A DNA stretch of 8,321 nt from Pirellulaceae bacterium (GTDB lineage Bacteria; Planctomycetota; Planctomycetia; Pirellulales; Pirellulaceae): contig JABDKS010000260.1 of assembly GCA_013002105.1 (NCBI GenBank), forward strand, positions 1-8,321, read 5' to 3'. Position numbers and translations under genes: made by a program. The notes under the pieces are model-generated. The model searched no databases, was not told the origin of the DNA, and worked only from the letters and a program-made list of their open reading frames with translations. Shown piece after piece: positions 6,211 through 8,321 of this stretch (the first letter of the stretch is position 1; every line of letters starts with the position of its first letter).

Positions 6211-7615
6211 CCAGCTTCGCAGTTTGCCGTCAGTGGACGAAGTTCTCCGCTGGGATCTGATCGAGCCGTTGACGTCGCGATTGGGACACGACCGACTGGT
6301 TCGCTGGATTCGGGCGGCCATCGAATCACAACGCAAGCGTATTTTGTCAGGCGATGCTGCCGAATCGACCTGCATGACCAGCGAAATCATGTCGGCGATC
6401 AACGCACTGGTGGATTCCGATCACGGTCAGTCGCTACAACGGGTGATCAACGCGACGGGCATCATGCTACATACAAACTTGGGCCGGGCACCCTTGGCGC
6501 AGCGTGCGATCGATCGAGTCAATGATGCGACCGCCTTTGCGAACGTCGAATTGGATTTGGCGTCGGGCAAGCGGAGCAAACGCGGCAAGCGTGTGATGGA
6601 GTTGCTGGCACAACTGACCGGTGCCGAAGACGCGGTGGTGGTCAACAATTGTGCTGCCGCAACGATGCTGGTGTTGCAGGCGGTGGCCGGCGGCCGTGAA
6701 GTCATCATCTCGCGTGGGCAACTGGTCGAAATCGGCGGCGGGTTCCGCTTGCCCAATGTTTTCGCTGCGGCCGGTGTCGAATTGCATGAAGTCGGCACGA
6801 CCAATCGAACTTACGTCAGGGATTACGAAGCAGCAATCAACGATTCGACCGGTGCAATCTTGCGCGTGCACCACAGCAATTTTCGCCTGACGGGATTCGT
6901 CACCGAACCTACGATCGCCGAGTTAATCGCGGCAAAGCGGAGCAGGCCCGATGACGGTGCTGTTTTGGTCCCAGTGATCGATGACGTCGGCAGCGGTTGT
7001 ATCGGTGACCTGTCGCGGTTCGATCTGCACGAACCCAACGTGATCGAAAGTGTCGCAGCGGGTGCGGATTTGACGCTATTTAGTGGTGACAAATTGTTTG
7101 GCGGTCCGCAGGCAGGAATCGTCGTTGGGCAAAAGAAGTGGATTGATCAACTGCGAGCCAATCCGTTGATGCGGGCGATGCGCGTCGACAAGATGACTTT
7201 GGCCGCGTTGGAGGCGACGGCCGAGATTCATCTTGAAGGCAAGGCCGGCGAAGAACTGCCGCTGATGAAAATGCTCTGCAAGGAATCTGATACGGTTGCG
7301 GATTCTTGTCGTCAGATCGTCCGTCAGCTCGGCAGCTTCGCGGGCGTTGAAGTCGACGTGGTGGAGTCAGAATCACAGGTCGGCGGTGGCTCGGTCCCCG
7401 GGGTGGGGATACCGAGCGCGGCGATCAAGATCAGTGGTTGCAAAGTCGACCAACTGGCCACGACATTGCGCTCAGGTCGGCCCGCTGTTCAGGCTCGCGT
7501 CGCCGACGACAGTCTCTGGTTGGATCTACGAACCGTGGCGGACGATGAATTGCAATTGCTGGCAACACGATTGGCCGACGCGCTAGCTCGCGTGGCCGTC
7601 GACGGGAGCGTTTGA
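6197..7615 (+). CDS. selA: L-seryl-tRNA(Sec) selenium transferase SelA
   Basis: This 472-residue PLP enzyme converts seryl-tRNA(Sec) to selenocysteinyl-tRNA(Sec) using selenophosphate, in the cytosol. The N-terminal helical region holds RSLPSVDEVL (8-17), typical of SelA starts. The fold-type I core follows: RVINATGIMLHTNLGRAPL (82-100), the region ending VNNCAAATMLVLQA (149-162), SRGQLVEIGGGFRLP (172-186) and the PLP-lysine motif FSGDKLFGGPQAG (295-307), where Lys299 forms the Schiff base. The length matches bacterial SelA (about 460-475). The ATG at 6197 lies inside the transglutaminase gene and fits the family's N-terminus. No ribosome binding site is evident, so coupling to the upstream gene is plausible. 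The next gene starts 3 bp after the stop. All key motifs are present and nothing suggests decay. Confidence 0.96.
   Translation: MNRTDQLRSLPSVDEVLRWDLIEPLTSRLGHDRLVRWIRAAIESQRKRILSGDAAESTCMTSEIMSAINALVDSDHGQSLQRVINATGIMLHTNLGRAPLAQRAIDRVNDATAFANVELDLASGKRSKRGKRVMELLAQLTGAEDAVVVNNCAAATMLVLQAVAGGREVIISRGQLVEIGGGFRLPNVFAAAGVELHEVGTTNRTYVRDYEAAINDSTGAILRVHHSNFRLTGFVTEPTIAELIAAKRSRPDDGAVLVPVIDDVGSGCIGDLSRFDLHEPNVIESVAAGADLTLFSGDKLFGGPQAGIVVGQKKWIDQLRANPLMRAMRVDKMTLAALEATAEIHLEGKAGEELPLMKMLCKESDTVADSCRQIVRQLGSFAGVEVDVVESESQVGGGSVPGVGIPSAAIKISGCKVDQLATTLRSGRPAVQARVADDSLWLDLRTVADDELQLLATRLADALARVAVDGSV
7604..7608 (+). promoter_or_regulatory. Probable ribosome binding site of the SelD-type flavoprotein gene
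   Basis: GGGAG, within the last codons of selA, lies 10 nt before the ATG at 7619. It is one of the few recognisable Shine-Dalgarno-like sites in the window. It favours the ATG at 7619 over the adjacent ATG at 7622, which would have a 13-nt spacer. Confidence 0.4.
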
Positions 7616-7618
7616 GCG

Positions 7619-8321
7619 ATGATGGAGCGATCGTGCAGCAAGCACGTCGTCCTGCTGGGCATCGGCCACACGAACGCGCACATCGTTCGCAAGTGGGGGA
7701 TGGAGCCGCTGGATGACACCGATTTGACCTGTATCAGTGACCATCCGATCGCCACGTACTCGGGGCGATTGCCGGCCGTTTTGGCCGGTCAAATCCCCGC
7801 GTCGGAAATGGAAATCGATTTGGTTCGCTTGTGTTCATCCGTTGGTGCCCGCTTGATCATCGGGCAAGTGACAGGCATCGATCACGAGGCTCGTCAATTG
7901 TTGTTCGCCGACCGTCCGTCCATCGCGTTTGACGCTTTGTCGATCGGCATCGGTTCGGTCCCGACCATTTCGGGTGTGACGATTTCCGGCGACTCGCTGA
8001 TCAAGATCAAACCGATGCAGACCTTCCTGGACCGTCTCGCTGCACAGGTACGACGAGCACAGGAACAATCGAAATCCGAACCGCTGCGAGTTGTCGTCGT
8101 CGGAAGTGGCGTTGCCGGTGTCGAGATCACTTTTTGTTTGCCGCCCTTTTTGGCTGTGCATGCCGATCGACCGGTGACGCAACAATTGGTGACACGCAGT
8201 GATTTGGTTTTGCCCGATGCGTCCGCGTCAATGCGAGCCAAGGTGGTGGCAGAAATCGACCGTCGCGGCGTGACGGTCAAGACAGGTGCGGGGGTCACCG
8301 AAGTCCATCCCGGGACGGTGG
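7619..8321 (+). CDS. Pyridine nucleotide-disulfide oxidoreductase-type flavoprotein, probable N-terminal half of a SelD fusion (3' partial)
   Basis: 234 residues are visible before the window ends, with no stop. The N-terminus has an FAD-binding Rossmann start, VVLLGIGHTNAHIVRKW (10-26), in which the last glycine of GxGxxG is Asn19. Next comes YSGRLPAVLAGQIP (48-61), similar to the 'YSGMLPG..AGHY' segment I know from flavoproteins fused to selenide, water dikinase, then IGIGSVP (109-115). A second dinucleotide fold, VVVVGSGVAGVEI (158-170), is expected to bind NAD(P)H. This matches the family described as 'N-terminal to SelD' (TIGR03169), which occurs as bifunctional proteins with C-terminal SelD, the selenophosphate-forming enzyme. 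Position 3 bp after selA supports this. The SelD domain is outside the window, so the fusion is inferred; a stand-alone NADH-dehydrogenase-like flavoprotein remains possible. The redox substrate of the domain is not established to my knowledge. Confidence 0.85.
   Translation, partial: MMERSCSKHVVLLGIGHTNAHIVRKWGMEPLDDTDLTCISDHPIATYSGRLPAVLAGQIPASEMEIDLVRLCSSVGARLIIGQVTGIDHEARQLLFADRPSIAFDALSIGIGSVPTISGVTISGDSLIKIKPMQTFLDRLAAQVRRAQEQSKSEPLRVVVVGSGVAGVEITFCLPPFLAVHADRPVTQQLVTRSDLVLPDASASMRAKVVAEIDRRGVTVKTGAGVTEVHPGTV

Overview
The window looks like chromosomal DNA of a planctomycete, probably a Rhodopirellula-like member of the Pirellulales. Supporting this are a base composition that looks mid-50s %GC by eye, mostly weak or absent Shine-Dalgarno sites, a bacterial tetrahydromethanopterin C1 gene (fhcD), an N-terminal 'SelD-fusion type' flavoprotein, and a small zinc-ribbon/membrane protein with a planctomycete-style hydrophobic tail. 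The assignment is an inference from gene content; there is no rRNA or other direct marker.

Region 1 (1-1868, + strand) is a tight three-gene unit. It holds the C-terminal part of an asparagine-synthase-family amidotransferase/ATP-dependent amide ligase (cut by the left edge), a small protein joining a zinc ribbon to an unusually short acyl-carrier-protein-like domain, and a 63-residue zinc-ribbon protein with one membrane segment. The product made by this unit, if any, cannot be read from the sequence.

Region 2 (1929-2834, - strand) is a complete fhcD/ftr gene for formylmethanofuran:tetrahydromethanopterin formyltransferase. It is convergent with region 1 (60-bp gap) and divergent from region 3. 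None of its usual fhcA/B/C partners is in the window.

Region 3 (2835-3141) is a 307-bp divergent intergenic stretch with two different short tandem repeats, 3 x 14 bp and 4 x 16 bp.

Region 4 (3142-8321, + strand) is a selenium cluster: selB, a third tandem repeat (3 x 15 bp, perfect), a secreted transglutaminase-like protein, selA overlapping it by 14 nt, and 3 bp further a pyridine-nucleotide-disulfide-oxidoreductase-type flavoprotein of the kind found fused to SelD. That last gene runs off the right edge, so a SelD domain probably follows outside the window.

Together the selenium genes would charge tRNA-Sec (SelA), supply activated selenium (SelD, inferred outside) and deliver Sec-tRNA to UGA codons (SelB). 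A functional link to the divergent fhcD is plausible: the H4MPT pathway releases formate via the Fhc complex, and many formate dehydrogenases use selenocysteine. No tRNA-Sec gene or obvious selenoprotein gene is visible here. The least explained items are the zinc-ribbon/ACP-like protein with its ligase neighbour, the transglutaminase inside the sel cluster, and the three unrelated tandem repeats flanking selB.
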